Origin: Methanocaldococcus bathoardescens
Lineage (GTDB): Archaea > AGJL01 > Methanococci > Methanococcales > Methanocaldococcaceae
Length of the DNA stretch: 64,000 bases
Assembly: GCF_000739065.1 (NCBI RefSeq)
Contig: NZ_CP009149.1
Coordinates: forward strand, 496,001 to 560,000
Direction: 5' to 3'
A program made the position numbers and the translations under genes. Each line of letters begins with the position of its first letter. Within the stretch, counting starts at the first letter, position 1. The notes under the pieces are model-generated. The model had not been told where the DNA came from, made no database searches, and was given only the letters and a program-made list of their open reading frames with translations. Positions 28,719 through 37,977 of this stretch are shown here, one piece after another.

Positions 28719-29564
28719 ATGGACAGGCATGTAATGGAAGCTTTGGGAAAGGCAAAGGTTATTATTGAAAATGGAAAAATAGTTGAAGTTACAGAACCAA
28801 AAATAAAATACTGCCCACTGTTTGCTAAACATAGAGGAATAAAGGAAATAACAAAAGAAAGTATAAAAGAAAATATAGAATTTAGAATAAAAGATTTTGG
28901 ATTATTCACAAAAAATAGGATTGTTGAAGAAGATAAATTTATAGTTCCTTTTGGAGCCTCCGAAATTTTAATGAGTGCATTAAAAAGAAAAGTTGTAGAT
29001 GTTGCTGTTATTGTATCTGACTGTGCTGGGACTGTTATAACTGCAAATCCAAATTTAGTTCAGGGACTTTGTGGAAGAATTTCTGGGATTGTAGAAACTT
29101 CTCCAATCCTGGAAGTTATAGAAAAGATTGAAAAAGCTGGAGGTATTGTTTTAAATAAAAAAACTGCTGAAATTAATCAATTTGAAGGTGTTAAAAAAGC
29201 TATTGAGTTAGGTTATAAAAGAATAGCTGTAACTTTAACAAACTTAGAAGATGCAAAGAAATGCAAATCATTAGAAAATGATGAAATAAAAATATTAACT
29301 TTTGGCGTTCATTTAACTGAAATTGAGGAGAGTAAAGAAATAGCCAAATATTTTGATTTAGTAACTGCCTGTGCATCAAAGGTTTTAAGAGAAAAATTGA
29401 AAGGTAAAATAAAAGCACAAATTGGAAAAACTATCCCAATATTTGCTCTATCTGACTTTGGAAAAGAGATTTTATTAGAAAGAGCTAAAGATTTAGATAA
29501 CATATTAATAACTATTGAAGATTTGCCAGCATTAAGTGATAATCAGCCAAAGCCTCTGATTTAA
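28719..29564 (+). CDS. Methanogenesis marker protein 8 (DUF2099)
   Basis: 281 residues, of the methanogen-specific marker 8 family with unknown biochemical role. Visible: KYCPLFAKHRGIKEIT near the start, PFGASEILMSAL, VSDCAGTVITANPNLVQGLC with conserved Cys, and the C-terminal PALSDNQPKPLI. GGGAGAT favours the ATG at 28719 over one four codons upstream. Possibly linked to MCR assembly or modification, as several marker proteins are; that is inference from phylogenetic pattern. Confidence 0.82.
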   Translation: MDRHVMEALGKAKVIIENGKIVEVTEPKIKYCPLFAKHRGIKEITKESIKENIEFRIKDFGLFTKNRIVEEDKFIVPFGASEILMSALKRKVVDVAVIVSDCAGTVITANPNLVQGLCGRISGIVETSPILEVIEKIEKAGGIVLNKKTAEINQFEGVKKAIELGYKRIAVTLTNLEDAKKCKSLENDEIKILTFGVHLTEIEESKEIAKYFDLVTACASKVLREKLKGKIKAQIGKTIPIFALSDFGKEILLERAKDLDNILITIEDLPALSDNQPKPLI

Positions 29565-29623
29565 ATAATTTCAAACTTTTAGATTTCTATACGGGTTATT
29601 TACTTCCACTTCGCTATTTTCTT

Positions 29624-30715
29624 CTAATTTTGAGTATTATTTACCTCTAATGTTATATTTAATGTATTATTTAATATGGATTCATTTACCAATGAGTTAT
29701 TAATTGTAGCTTCAACTTCCTGTTTTTCTTCACTTTCATATTCAGATTCGCTTTCTTTATACTTGTGTCCATATTCATACTTGTATTCGTATTCATATTT
29801 ACTTCCATTTTCGTATTCATACTCTACTTCGGTTTCATTCTTTATTTCCTCTTCATCTCCTTCATCTTTCTTCTTGTTCTTTACTTTCACTTCTAATTTT
29901 AATTTTTCGTCCTTACCTTTTACATGTAATTTAAGTTTTATTTTTACCATTTCTTTGTTTTCAATCTTTAACATTAACTTATATGCATCATCATAATCTT
30001 TCTCTTTAAGCATTTCCTCAAGGTCTTCTAACTCATCTTCCAAATCTTCAGTATCTACACCTTGCTTTTTCAAGACTTTGATTTTTGCTTTTAATTGTTT
30101 TATTTTATTTTCCAAAACCTTTTCTAATGCATGTTCAGGGACTACATTTACTTTTACTTTAACTCCATGCTTTTCTAATTTCTTTGCAATGCCTGTTAAA
30201 TTCACTGCTGGACTCTCAACAACTTCAACCTCTTCAGGTTCCAATTCATCCACATTAACTGTTAAGTTTACCCCATTTGTCAATATAACTATGGTATCTT
30301 CACTAATGTTGACTAAAACTCCAGAATTTCCATGAACAACAACTACTTTTTTCTTTTCTTTTAACTTTTCTTTGAATTTTTCTATAACTTCTTTGTTTGT
30401 CTCATATCTGTCCTTACCTGCAACTCTTTCAACTTCAATACCAAGATTTTCTAACTTTTCAACGTATTCTTCAGGAACGGCTACAGGCCCTCCAATAATT
30501 ATAACTTGCTTTGGGTTTAATTTCAATATCTCATCAACTACACTCTCGTTGTAAATCCCCCAAGGTGTTACAACAACTTTTGTATCGTTAAATAATGAAG
30601 CAATGTTCATTGCACTTAAGTAATCTGCCTGGTTGTCACTTACCAATATAACATTTGTTGCAGATACTGCAGGGACCAATAAGGCGAGTAATAATAAAAG
30701 CAGTTTTTTCACCAT
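29624..30715 (-). CDS. Secreted protein with cell-wall-binding (CWB2-like) domain and acidic Tyr/Glu tail
   Basis: 363 residues. A signal peptide (KKLLLLLLALLVPAVSA), then a CWB2-like repeat: VIIIGGPVAVPEEYVEKL followed by VERVAGKDRYETN. The middle is a charged coiled coil (about 195-245). The C-terminal part is low complexity: KVKNKKKDEGDEEE, then runs of EYEYE/KYEYEY type and Asn-rich sequence with many N-x-S/T sites. No second membrane anchor. Likely an exported surface-layer-associated protein. GGTGA lies five bases before the chosen ATG; another ATG lies two codons up. Confidence 0.75.
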   Translation of the reverse strand: MVKKLLLLLLALLVPAVSATNVILVSDNQADYLSAMNIASLFNDTKVVVTPWGIYNESVVDEILKLNPKQVIIIGGPVAVPEEYVEKLENLGIEVERVAGKDRYETNKEVIEKFKEKLKEKKKVVVVHGNSGVLVNISEDTIVILTNGVNLTVNVDELEPEEVEVVESPAVNLTGIAKKLEKHGVKVKVNVVPEHALEKVLENKIKQLKAKIKVLKKQGVDTEDLEDELEDLEEMLKEKDYDDAYKLMLKIENKEMVKIKLKLHVKGKDEKLKLEVKVKNKKKDEGDEEEIKNETEVEYEYENGSKYEYEYKYEYGHKYKESESEYESEEKQEVEATINNSLVNESILNNTLNITLEVNNTQN

Positions 30716-30884
30716 TTTCATCACCAATAAAGTATTTTTAAATTTTTATATTTTAAAATGCATTATTTTAACCATTTTTACAATTAGAATTATGTTATCA
30801 TGGTTAAAATAGATTATTCTCTGTCATAAGTTTCGTACTAAAAAACAAAAATCCAAATATAAAAATAGATAAAAGACAAAACAA

Positions 30885-31340
30885 TTATTTATCTTCAATC
30901 AACTCAATTACAGCTTTTTTTAATGATTTTCCATTTGGACAGTTTATTTTTTCATTTAGAATCTGTTTTATTTTGTATTTTTCTCCTTCTTTTATCCCAT
31001 CAGGATTGCAAAAGTTATAATACTCACAATCAAAATTCTCACAAGCTATTGGTTCGTGATTTAAAACAACCCCTTCAAGTGCTTTTTTTGACTCAATCAT
31101 AATTGTTAAATCAGCTAACACTACCTCAACTACCTTAACTCCTCCCTCATGAACCATACAAGGATGGTTTGCTGACCTAACTGAAATTATTTTATATTTC
31201 CTCCCAGCTTCCAAATTTCCATGGCATAATCTTTTAAACTTACAATTTTTACACTCTTCAATCTCGCCTAAATAGATAAATTCTCCTCCCGTCTTTGCTA
31301 ATTTGCTACCAATTAAGGTTATTTTGCTCTCTTTGCTCAT
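30885..31340 (-). CDS. UPF0179 family cysteine-rich protein
   Basis: 151 residues, UPF0179, common in methanogens and halophiles. Cysteines in [38 protein letters not shown] and a final NCPNGK could bind zinc or iron-sulfur. Function unknown. GGGATAATC precedes the ATG. The gene stands alone behind the type 2 element at 31459. Confidence 0.8.
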   Translation of the reverse strand: MSKESKITLIGSKLAKTGGEFIYLGEIEECKNCKFKRLCHGNLEAGRKYKIISVRSANHPCMVHEGGVKVVEVVLADLTIMIESKKALEGVVLNHEPIACENFDCEYYNFCNPDGIKEGEKYKIKQILNEKINCPNGKSLKKAVIELIEDK

Positions 31341-31458
31341 GATTATCCCAAATCATAATTATAATATAAAATATAACAAAACTTTAATATCAAGTCCTAA
31401 AATAAATGTGTTTCTATAGTTAATCATCAAAAATTTATTATAAATAAAGAATGTTTAA

Positions 31459-31549
31459 TAGGACTTTCGCAGGAATAAAATTTTTAAAGGAAAGTTGATG
31501 CCTTTGGCATCTAAGTTCCAAAGAGTATATATAAACTGCGAAAGTCCTA
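31459..31549. mobile_element. MITE-like inverted-repeat element, type 2 (copy b)
   Basis: 91 bases, TA-flanked, ends TAGGACTTTCGCAG and CTGCGAAAGTCCTA, central hairpin GATGCC-TTT-GGCATC. Lies between the ABC-class ATPase gene and UPF0179. The rest of this 255-base gap is A+T-rich with no gene. Confidence 0.85.
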
Positions 31550-31595
31550 TTTAAAAACCCTTAAAGGGGCTTTTATATGTTCAATATAAATATAG

Positions 31596-32948
31596 TTAAT
31601 TTGATGATTGACCATATTTTCCAAAGAATTTAGATGCTAACTCTAAATAATACCTTCCAAGCTCTTCCCTAAAATAATTTAAATCAAGATATTTGGCTTT
31701 ATGGTCTTCTAAGTAAATAGCTCTATCTCCTAAAGCAGTTAATAAATCCAACGAACTTGTTACTATAATAAAAGAGCTATCTCCAAGTTTTTCCCTATTT
31801 TCCATGATTATTTCAGATAATGACTTAACACCTTCAAACCACTTACTTAAAACACCACTAACCAACAAATTTACAGCCGAGTTGTCTTCATCTATCAAAA
31901 TAAGCTTAGTTTTATTTTTTATAGACCTCTGTATTTGGTAAGCCATATACATTGAACCAGAAGCAGTTCCATAAACAGCTTTTGGACTTCCTTTAATTCC
32001 TGAAGGTAGCTTTTGGAAAAATAGACTTATATCTTGCCCACTCATCTCCATACTCCCTGTTGATGCTTTGGATAAGCTTTTAGTAGTTATAATAAACTCT
32101 CTCCCATCTCCAATTAGGTGGTCGTCTCTTCCACTATCTATTGCCTGTAGAAGGGTTGTTTTCCCCTGAGCATTTCTTCCAGTGATTATAAATATCTCTC
32201 CCTTCTTTATTCCCAATCCTTTAACTTTCTTACCATATTTAAGCTCTATCTCTATTGGTTCAAGTTCTTCTGGACATTCAAATGGAATATTTACCTCTTT
32301 AGGTCCTGCTATTCTATAATGTCTCCTAACATCAGTATATTTTCTTGCTGGCTTTGAATCATTAGATATAAAGCAAACTAAACCAAGTTCATCCAATTTG
32401 TCCCTAAGATATTTTTGATTTATTATATTTTTAGCTTCATCAATTAATAAATCAATTGAAATGTTTTTAATAAATTTATCTAAGTCATTGCAAAGCTCAT
32501 TGATTTGTTTAACAATCTCTTTAGCGTCTTTTTCTTTAAAAATCATCCTAAGTATTAAATATATCTTATCTCCTTCAATGTAGTTGTATTTGTCAGCTCT
32601 CCACAAATCATACCCTAAATTTAAATCACAATTCACTACAGTTAAGGGTTCATATAAAGCTTTATAGATTCTACCAAAATATCCAGCTAATTGTAAGAAT
32701 CTCTTTTTCTTAATTATTTCCTGCTTTATTTCTTCAATAACTCTTTGTGTAGCCCCCTCTATTCCCTCTCTATATTCAGAAAGTTTTAAAAAATTTTTAT
32801 TTTCAAAAACAAATGGAAGAACTACCTTTATATTACCGTCTGGCTGTTTTACAGCATAATATAATCTATTTTTGTTACTTTTGGTTAAAAGAGATGTATT
32901 TAGAAATTCATTCCCTTTTAAATTGTTTATAATCTCATCTACAAACAT
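31596..32948 (-). CDS. Predicted ATPase of the ABC class (PF09818-like)
   Basis: 450 residues. The P-loop is GRNAQGKTTLLQAI (about residue 233), a signature-like STGSMEMSGQDISLFF, Walker B LILIDEDNSAVNLLVS, and an N-terminal domain typical of this stand-alone ABC ATPase family. No membrane segments and no permease gene nearby. Eukaryotic relatives act in RNA handling, so an RNA role is possible. AAGGGGTC precedes the ATG; a box C/D RNA is encoded immediately upstream in the same direction. Confidence 0.82.
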   Translation of the reverse strand: MFVDEIINNLKGNEFLNTSLLTKSNKNRLYYAVKQPDGNIKVVLPFVFENKNFLKLSEYREGIEGATQRVIEEIKQEIIKKKRFLQLAGYFGRIYKALYEPLTVVNCDLNLGYDLWRADKYNYIEGDKIYLILRMIFKEKDAKEIVKQINELCNDLDKFIKNISIDLLIDEAKNIINQKYLRDKLDELGLVCFISNDSKPARKYTDVRRHYRIAGPKEVNIPFECPEELEPIEIELKYGKKVKGLGIKKGEIFIITGRNAQGKTTLLQAIDSGRDDHLIGDGREFIITTKSLSKASTGSMEMSGQDISLFFQKLPSGIKGSPKAVYGTASGSMYMAYQIQRSIKNKTKLILIDEDNSAVNLLVSGVLSKWFEGVKSLSEIIMENREKLGDSSFIIVTSSLDLLTALGDRAIYLEDHKAKYLDLNYFREELGRYYLELASKFFGKYGQSSN

Positions 32949-32971
32949 AATGACCCCTTAAATAATAAATA

Positions 32972-33042
32972 GTGCCTCTCAGACAGTGCCGATATCTTCA
33001 TCCCAAAAAGGTCGGTGGGGGTAACTTTCATCATTGAGGCAT
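32972..33042 (-). ncRNA. Box C/D sRNA (2'-O-methylation guide)
   Basis: In the 100-base gap between two minus-strand genes. On the minus strand: stem GCCTC (33040-33036), box C ATGATGA (33034-33028), internal D'-like CCGA and C'-like GGATGAAGA, box D CTGA (32982-32979), stem GAGGC (32978-32974). All parts are in the right order and spacing for an archaeal C/D guide, and the region is G+C-rich compared with its surroundings. The guide before D is TATCGGCACTGT; the one before D' includes AAGTTACCCCCAC, whose complement resembles the conserved GTAACT region of 23S rRNA domain IV. Targets unproven. Confidence 0.75.
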
Positions 33043-33048
33043 TATGAA

Positions 33049-33927
33049 TTATCCAAACAACTCATTAATATTTTTTCCTTGTTTAATATCTTTTCTGTAT
33101 GCTTCTAATAACAGATTCTTTTCTCCTAAAAACTCAGCAACTGTTTTAAAATCAACGTTTATTTTTTCCCTAAACTTTTTATCTCTTAATAAGTGATGGT
33201 CAATTATAAGCTCAGCCCCTGTATTTTCAACTATGCATTTTAAATTTTCGTTAGTTTTTTCTAAGTTTTTCTTTCCGTATCTGTGCATTAAATATGTTGG
33301 TGGCCCTCCTATAAGTATTAGGTTAGGTTTTTCTTTAATTATATACTCTCTAATATCATCAAACAATATTCCTTGAGTGTCAGAAGTGTGCATAAACTTA
33401 AAATTGCCTTCTTTAACTGTTGTTATTAAAACATATCCTAACTTATCATCTCTCCCGTGTGGGAATGGTGGGGAAAATTTTATTTCTGTCTTTCCAAATT
33501 TAAAGGTTTTGTTGTCAGCAAATTCTATCTTTTTTGCAATATCTTTAGCATTTTCTAAGAATTTTTTTGCTCTATCCATTTGGCTTTTATTTATAAATTC
33601 AGTAGGATGCTTTATTAACAAAATCTTATCTTTATATAGTTCTTTAGCATAATCCTTTGACTCCAAGTATATGTCATCAAAAAATGGTGTATAATGGTCG
33701 TAATGGTAGTGAGAAATTGTTATAATGTCACATTTTTTTGCATAGTCATTAATTTTATTTCGCATTTCTTTCAATTTCTCAAATTCTACATCATTTGGTT
33801 TTAAACCATATCTATCTGGTGCTAAAGCAACTCCAGGGTCTATTAAAATCCCCACATCCTTTGTTTTAACATAAGTTGCCAAAGACCTAACTCCTAAGCT
33901 TTCAGAAGCTAAAGGAATAATCTCCAT
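33049..33927 (-). CDS. UPF0282 metallo-beta-lactamase-fold protein
   Basis: 292 residues, UPF0282, a metallo-beta-lactamase-like hydrolase. The metal-binding motif is ISHYHYDHYTPF near residue 75, with further ligands in PFPHGRDDKLG, MHTSDTQG and IIDHHLLRDK. Substrate unknown. GGTGAGACT precedes the ATG. Downstream on the same strand come the C/D RNA and the ABC-class ATPase; upstream is polC. Confidence 0.87.
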   Translation of the reverse strand: MEIIPLASESLGVRSLATYVKTKDVGILIDPGVALAPDRYGLKPNDVEFEKLKEMRNKINDYAKKCDIITISHYHYDHYTPFFDDIYLESKDYAKELYKDKILLIKHPTEFINKSQMDRAKKFLENAKDIAKKIEFADNKTFKFGKTEIKFSPPFPHGRDDKLGYVLITTVKEGNFKFMHTSDTQGILFDDIREYIIKEKPNLILIGGPPTYLMHRYGKKNLEKTNENLKCIVENTGAELIIDHHLLRDKKFREKINVDFKTVAEFLGEKNLLLEAYRKDIKQGKNINELFG

Positions 33928-33963
33928 AGTCTCACCAACATGAAAAAATAATAAAGTAAATTT

Positions 33964-36900
33964 TTAAGCCCTCATCTTAAAGAAATCGCTTAATTTAACT
34001 TGCTTACTTTTGTCATTCTCAAATATTGAATTTATTCCCTCCCTAATAATTTTTAATCTTTGTTTTATATAATTATTTACATTGTATTCTTCAGCCATTT
34101 TCTCTGCAACATCCATATATTTCTCAACTGCTCCTTTTGAGACAGTTAATATTAAGTTAGAGCCACATTTTGGACATTTTCCTCTCAATGGAATTCTTCT
34201 ATATTTAGCTCCACACTTACATCTCACAGCCTGTCTTGAGAAAGCTCTTAAATTTCCAATCAAATCAGGGATAAAGTGAGATTGTATCACTTTTTCAGCA
34301 ACATCTCTCTCGTCTGTAGCTCTAATCTTTTTAGCTACTGAAAGTTGGGAAGTAGTTTTTTCTAACATTGAGCCTAAGGTTTTGTAAGCACAAATTTTCG
34401 GCCCTAAATCAATTCTTGAAGTTTCGTGTGTATAGCCAATCCCCTCATATTGCTCTGGCTTTCCTAATCTATCTTCAACAGTCTCCATAAACTCCTTAAC
34501 TTCTTTTGGTGAAGGCATTTCAAGGGTTTTTTCATAAAATTCTAAAGGATAGCTCCACATTGTATCCATGTTATGAACTTCCCCATCAACTTCCTTTGGG
34601 TCTAAGATTGTTGTTAATACCAGTGGTGCATCCATCTGTCCTCCTCTTTTATCTGGCAGGAATTTTTTAGAGAAGTTCAAAAACGCGTCTAATAGCAAAA
34701 AGAAAGAATCTTCGTCGCCGTCACAGTTTCTTCTCTTTGCAGCGTGGAAATAAGGGTGAGCATATCCAACATTCGCTTTTGTGTATCCAATAATTCTTCC
34801 AACCATTCCTGCTGATGTGTGAGGTGCCATACCAATAACTAAATGCCCAATTAAATCCTCTTTTTTCTTTACATTGTAAAATCTCTCCATATTATAAAAT
34901 TTCTCCAATAAATCATCTATAAAGTTTGCTACCTTGACAAAATACTCTGCACAACTTTCTGGAATAATTACATCTTGTGGCTTTAGCTCAACAACTTGCT
35001 CTCCATCAACCAATTCATTGCCATAAATATCTTTGTCATAGCCAAGTTCTCTCAATTTTTCAACAGTAACGTTTATTTCATTTGGTTTAAAGTGAGTTAC
35101 TGGCACATCTGTACAATCAAATCTTGTAGTTCCATCTTTAAAGACATAAACCTCATTCATCGCCCTCAATATAGCTTTTTCTAATGGCTCAACAATTTTC
35201 TGCTTTGAAGTCATCCCTTTAATACACTTTACATCTCCTGGCTTATTTATTCCCAATCTCTTTAAAGCAGCATACCAATAATCTTTTAATGGGGCTTTAA
35301 TTTTTCCAAAGGTATCTAATTCTACCTTAGTTCCACAGAATGGACAGACTCTATATAAAGAGATTTTTCCACAATTTGGACATCTTGTGTAAGAAACATC
35401 AATATCATCCGTGTTATTCTCTTCAACTGCCTTGTTTATCAATCTAACTTGCCCTCCAGCATTACCTATTGGGAACAGCCCATTAACTGGGGGCTTCATT
35501 TTTCTTGGTGCTGCCTTCTCTGGCCTTCCCATCCTTGCTCCAACATAGACATAGGTGTTTCTTCTAACTTCAAAAGGTGATAATAAGTTTATGAGATGCA
35601 TGCTATTTTTGGCTGTTTTTAGAATTTCATCTATATTTTCAACTAAATCTTTTTTATTTTCAACATCAAAGCCCAATGAGTAGAGTAAAGGATAATATTC
35701 TTTAATTATAACCTTTTTATTTCTAACTAAATGACAGCAACCAATTAATTCTAAAATTCTTTTTGCTTTTTTGTCATCTTCTGTCTCTAAATCAACAATC
35801 CAAACCTTTTTCTCTTCAAAATTATCTTCTTTTCCTTTTAACAGCCAATTTCTTAATAAGATTATATCTTCCTTGCTAACATCGTGCCAATGGTATGTAA
35901 ATCTTGGATGCAATGGAGTTTTTGTTTTTAAAGCAAATTTAACAGCTTCTTCAGGCTTTGGATTTTTTATGAACTCTTTATCGTACTCTATATTATTAGC
36001 TATCAATAGCTTCTCATACCACTCTTCACACCAACAGCTTGGCAATAAAGGATGATTATTCTCTAAGAAATCCCCATAATTAACTAAAACATCTCCTAAG
36101 AATAAAATTTCCTCAACTCTATCTCTAACCTCTATAGCTTTCTCTATTGTATCAACTCTAATAACATCTCCATTTTTTAGCTTGACAATTGGTGGTTCAA
36201 TACTATCAACTGGCACAACGCAAGTAGCTTTTCCCGGCCTCTCAGTTTTTAGCTGAGTTCCAACAGCCATGAATTCATCTACCAAATACATTAAAGCAGG
36301 GTGAAATCCTTGAGTAGCAAAGCCAGTGTTTCTACTTCTTCCATATCTCAACCTAAATCCTCCAACCTTTGATGGATGGGCAAATACTGGTCTTCCAGCA
36401 ATAACTTCACTTATAAACTTTTTATTTGCCTCTATCTTAACATCTCTCCAGTATCCACTTATCTCTTCTTCCTCTTCTTCTATTTCTTCTTCATCTACTT
36501 TTTCCTCCTTTTCTTCTTCTTTTTCTTCTTTTTTACTCATTAAATCCTTAAGCCAATCCCATCCTTCTATTCCTAATTTATCAACATGTCTCAATATTTT
36601 AGGAGCTTTTAGCAAGACCCCCTCAACCAAAACTAATAATGCCCCTCCCCTTAGTTGGTTTGTCTCTACCCTCGGCAAATCCCTATGCCCAGAAACTTCT
36701 ACATCATCAGTAGCCTCTCCAGTAATCTCTATAGGGATATTTCTTATAGCTGTTCTAATCTCATCAGCTGTTGGGTTGTATTGGAAGCTCCCAACTTCTG
36801 ATTGGTATAGCTCAACCTCCTCAACATATCTTTCAATCTCATCCTCTGTTGGTTTATATCTATCTAACCCCATTGCCTTTCTAACAAAATCTCCAACTAA

Positions 36901-37377
36901 TACAGATAAAGCTTGAGCAGTCCCTCCAGCACTTCTTATAGGCCCTGCATAATAGATAGCTAAATATTCAGTTCCATCTGGGTTTTTCTTTATTTTAACA
37001 TCTGCAATTCCCTCTAATGGTGCAGCAACAATCCCTTCAGTTAATACAGCCAATGCAGTTCTAACTGCTTGCTCAGCTTTCTTTTCCTTATCAAAGTTTC
37101 CAAATTTTCCTTCTACAATTTCTTTAGCTATTTCCAACGCAGCTGGCTCTTTACCTAACTCTTTAACCAATTCTCTAATTCTCTCAGCCACGCCTTTCGG
37201 CCCAACTAATCCCTCAACCCTATCAGCCATATCAGCAGCTAAAGGAATTTCAACTTCATCAACTGGGTCAAATCCTTTTTTTCTACACTCTTCAGCTATT
37301 TTGTAAATTTTTTTAACTTCACTAACAATGTTTTCAAAATATTTTTTCATGTTTTCAGAGCATGCAACATGAACCAT
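33964..37377 (-). CDS. polC: DNA polymerase D (PolII) large subunit DP2
   Basis: Catalytic subunit of the euryarchaeal replicative polymerase PolD. 1137 residues from the ATG at 37377, giving the start [13 protein letters not shown]. Key parts: [20 protein letters not shown], zinc cluster [17 protein letters not shown], the active-site region [19 protein letters not shown] with its catalytic Asp residues, and a C-terminal zinc ribbon [20 protein letters not shown]. The NCDGDED site, where many relatives carry an intein, is uninterrupted here. A charged Glu/Lys-rich linker lies near residue 290. No DP1 gene is in the window. Confidence 0.97.
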   Translation of the reverse strand: MVHVACSENMKKYFENIVSEVKKIYKIAEECRKKGFDPVDEVEIPLAADMADRVEGLVGPKGVAERIRELVKELGKEPAALEIAKEIVEGKFGNFDKEKKAEQAVRTALAVLTEGIVAAPLEGIADVKIKKNPDGTEYLAIYYAGPIRSAGGTAQALSVLVGDFVRKAMGLDRYKPTEDEIERYVEEVELYQSEVGSFQYNPTADEIRTAIRNIPIEITGEATDDVEVSGHRDLPRVETNQLRGGALLVLVEGVLLKAPKILRHVDKLGIEGWDWLKDLMSKKEEKEEEKEEKVDEEEIEEEEEEISGYWRDVKIEANKKFISEVIAGRPVFAHPSKVGGFRLRYGRSRNTGFATQGFHPALMYLVDEFMAVGTQLKTERPGKATCVVPVDSIEPPIVKLKNGDVIRVDTIEKAIEVRDRVEEILFLGDVLVNYGDFLENNHPLLPSCWCEEWYEKLLIANNIEYDKEFIKNPKPEEAVKFALKTKTPLHPRFTYHWHDVSKEDIILLRNWLLKGKEDNFEEKKVWIVDLETEDDKKAKRILELIGCCHLVRNKKVIIKEYYPLLYSLGFDVENKKDLVENIDEILKTAKNSMHLINLLSPFEVRRNTYVYVGARMGRPEKAAPRKMKPPVNGLFPIGNAGGQVRLINKAVEENNTDDIDVSYTRCPNCGKISLYRVCPFCGTKVELDTFGKIKAPLKDYWYAALKRLGINKPGDVKCIKGMTSKQKIVEPLEKAILRAMNEVYVFKDGTTRFDCTDVPVTHFKPNEINVTVEKLRELGYDKDIYGNELVDGEQVVELKPQDVIIPESCAEYFVKVANFIDDLLEKFYNMERFYNVKKKEDLIGHLVIGMAPHTSAGMVGRIIGYTKANVGYAHPYFHAAKRRNCDGDEDSFFLLLDAFLNFSKKFLPDKRGGQMDAPLVLTTILDPKEVDGEVHNMDTMWSYPLEFYEKTLEMPSPKEVKEFMETVEDRLGKPEQYEGIGYTHETSRIDLGPKICAYKTLGSMLEKTTSQLSVAKKIRATDERDVAEKVIQSHFIPDLIGNLRAFSRQAVRCKCGAKYRRIPLRGKCPKCGSNLILTVSKGAVEKYMDVAEKMAEEYNVNNYIKQRLKIIREGINSIFENDKSKQVKLSDFFKMRA

Positions 37378-37603
37378 AACAATCACGTAGTTAAATATTT
37401 TTGAAATTTGATAATTTTCTTTCACTTATTTTATTCTCAACTAAGTATAAGATATTTACCATTTATAAATTAAATTCAAATATTTGCAACTAATAGAAAT
37501 TATCTAAAAATTTAAAGGAATAAACATAAAAGAGAAACCACATAAAATAAAATAGATAACATTAACACATATTATGGGCACTAAATATTTTTGGGGGATT
37601 GTA

Positions 37604-37969
37604 ATGTTAACTGGTTTAGTTGTGGCTTTATCTTTCGTAATATATTTAATAATCATACCGTGGATTGTTGGCTGGGCTATACTAAATAAACAGTATGGTA
37701 AAGAAATTGATTTTATAAGTTCCTATTATTTTTTAGACAAAAATTTAACAAAATCTGAAAAAATAAAAATAGAAGTCATTAGAGCTATTTTAACTGTTCC
37801 AATATTTCTTATTTATCTTAAACTATCAAAGATAGATGCTTTATTAGGATTTTATGAGTTAATATTTGGAGTGATAATAATAGGAACGATTAATTTTGTC
37901 CTACTAAGACATTACTTAAAAAATAAAGAAATTCATATAATTCCTATCATTGAAAAAAGCAAAAATTGA
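37604..37969 (+). CDS. Small membrane protein, unknown
   Basis: 121 residues with four hydrophobic segments, such as LTGLVVALSFVIYLIIIPWI and ILTVPIFLIYLKL. No family recognised. GGGGGATT five bases before the ATG at 37604 supports this start; a further ATG lies 10 codons up. It ends inside the ribosome-site region of the phosphorylase gene, so the two are probably co-transcribed. Confidence 0.65.
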   Translation: MLTGLVVALSFVIYLIIIPWIVGWAILNKQYGKEIDFISSYYFLDKNLTKSEKIKIEVIRAILTVPIFLIYLKLSKIDALLGFYELIFGVIIIGTINFVLLRHYLKNKEIHIIPIIEKSKN

Positions 37970-37977
37970 GGGAAACT

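Noticed and set aside
29676-30554. Plus-strand open frames rich in Ser, Phe and Tyr opposite the CWB2 gene
   Set aside because: They are antisense reading of a low-complexity coding region with no ribosome sites.
36326-36916. Long plus-strand open frame opposite polC
   Set aside because: Ser-rich shadow of the Glu/Lys-rich polC linker, with no ribosome site or homology.
37378-37425. Longer PolC N-terminus
   Set aside because: The family starts at VHVACSEN; the additional 16 residues lie in A+T-rich leader sequence.
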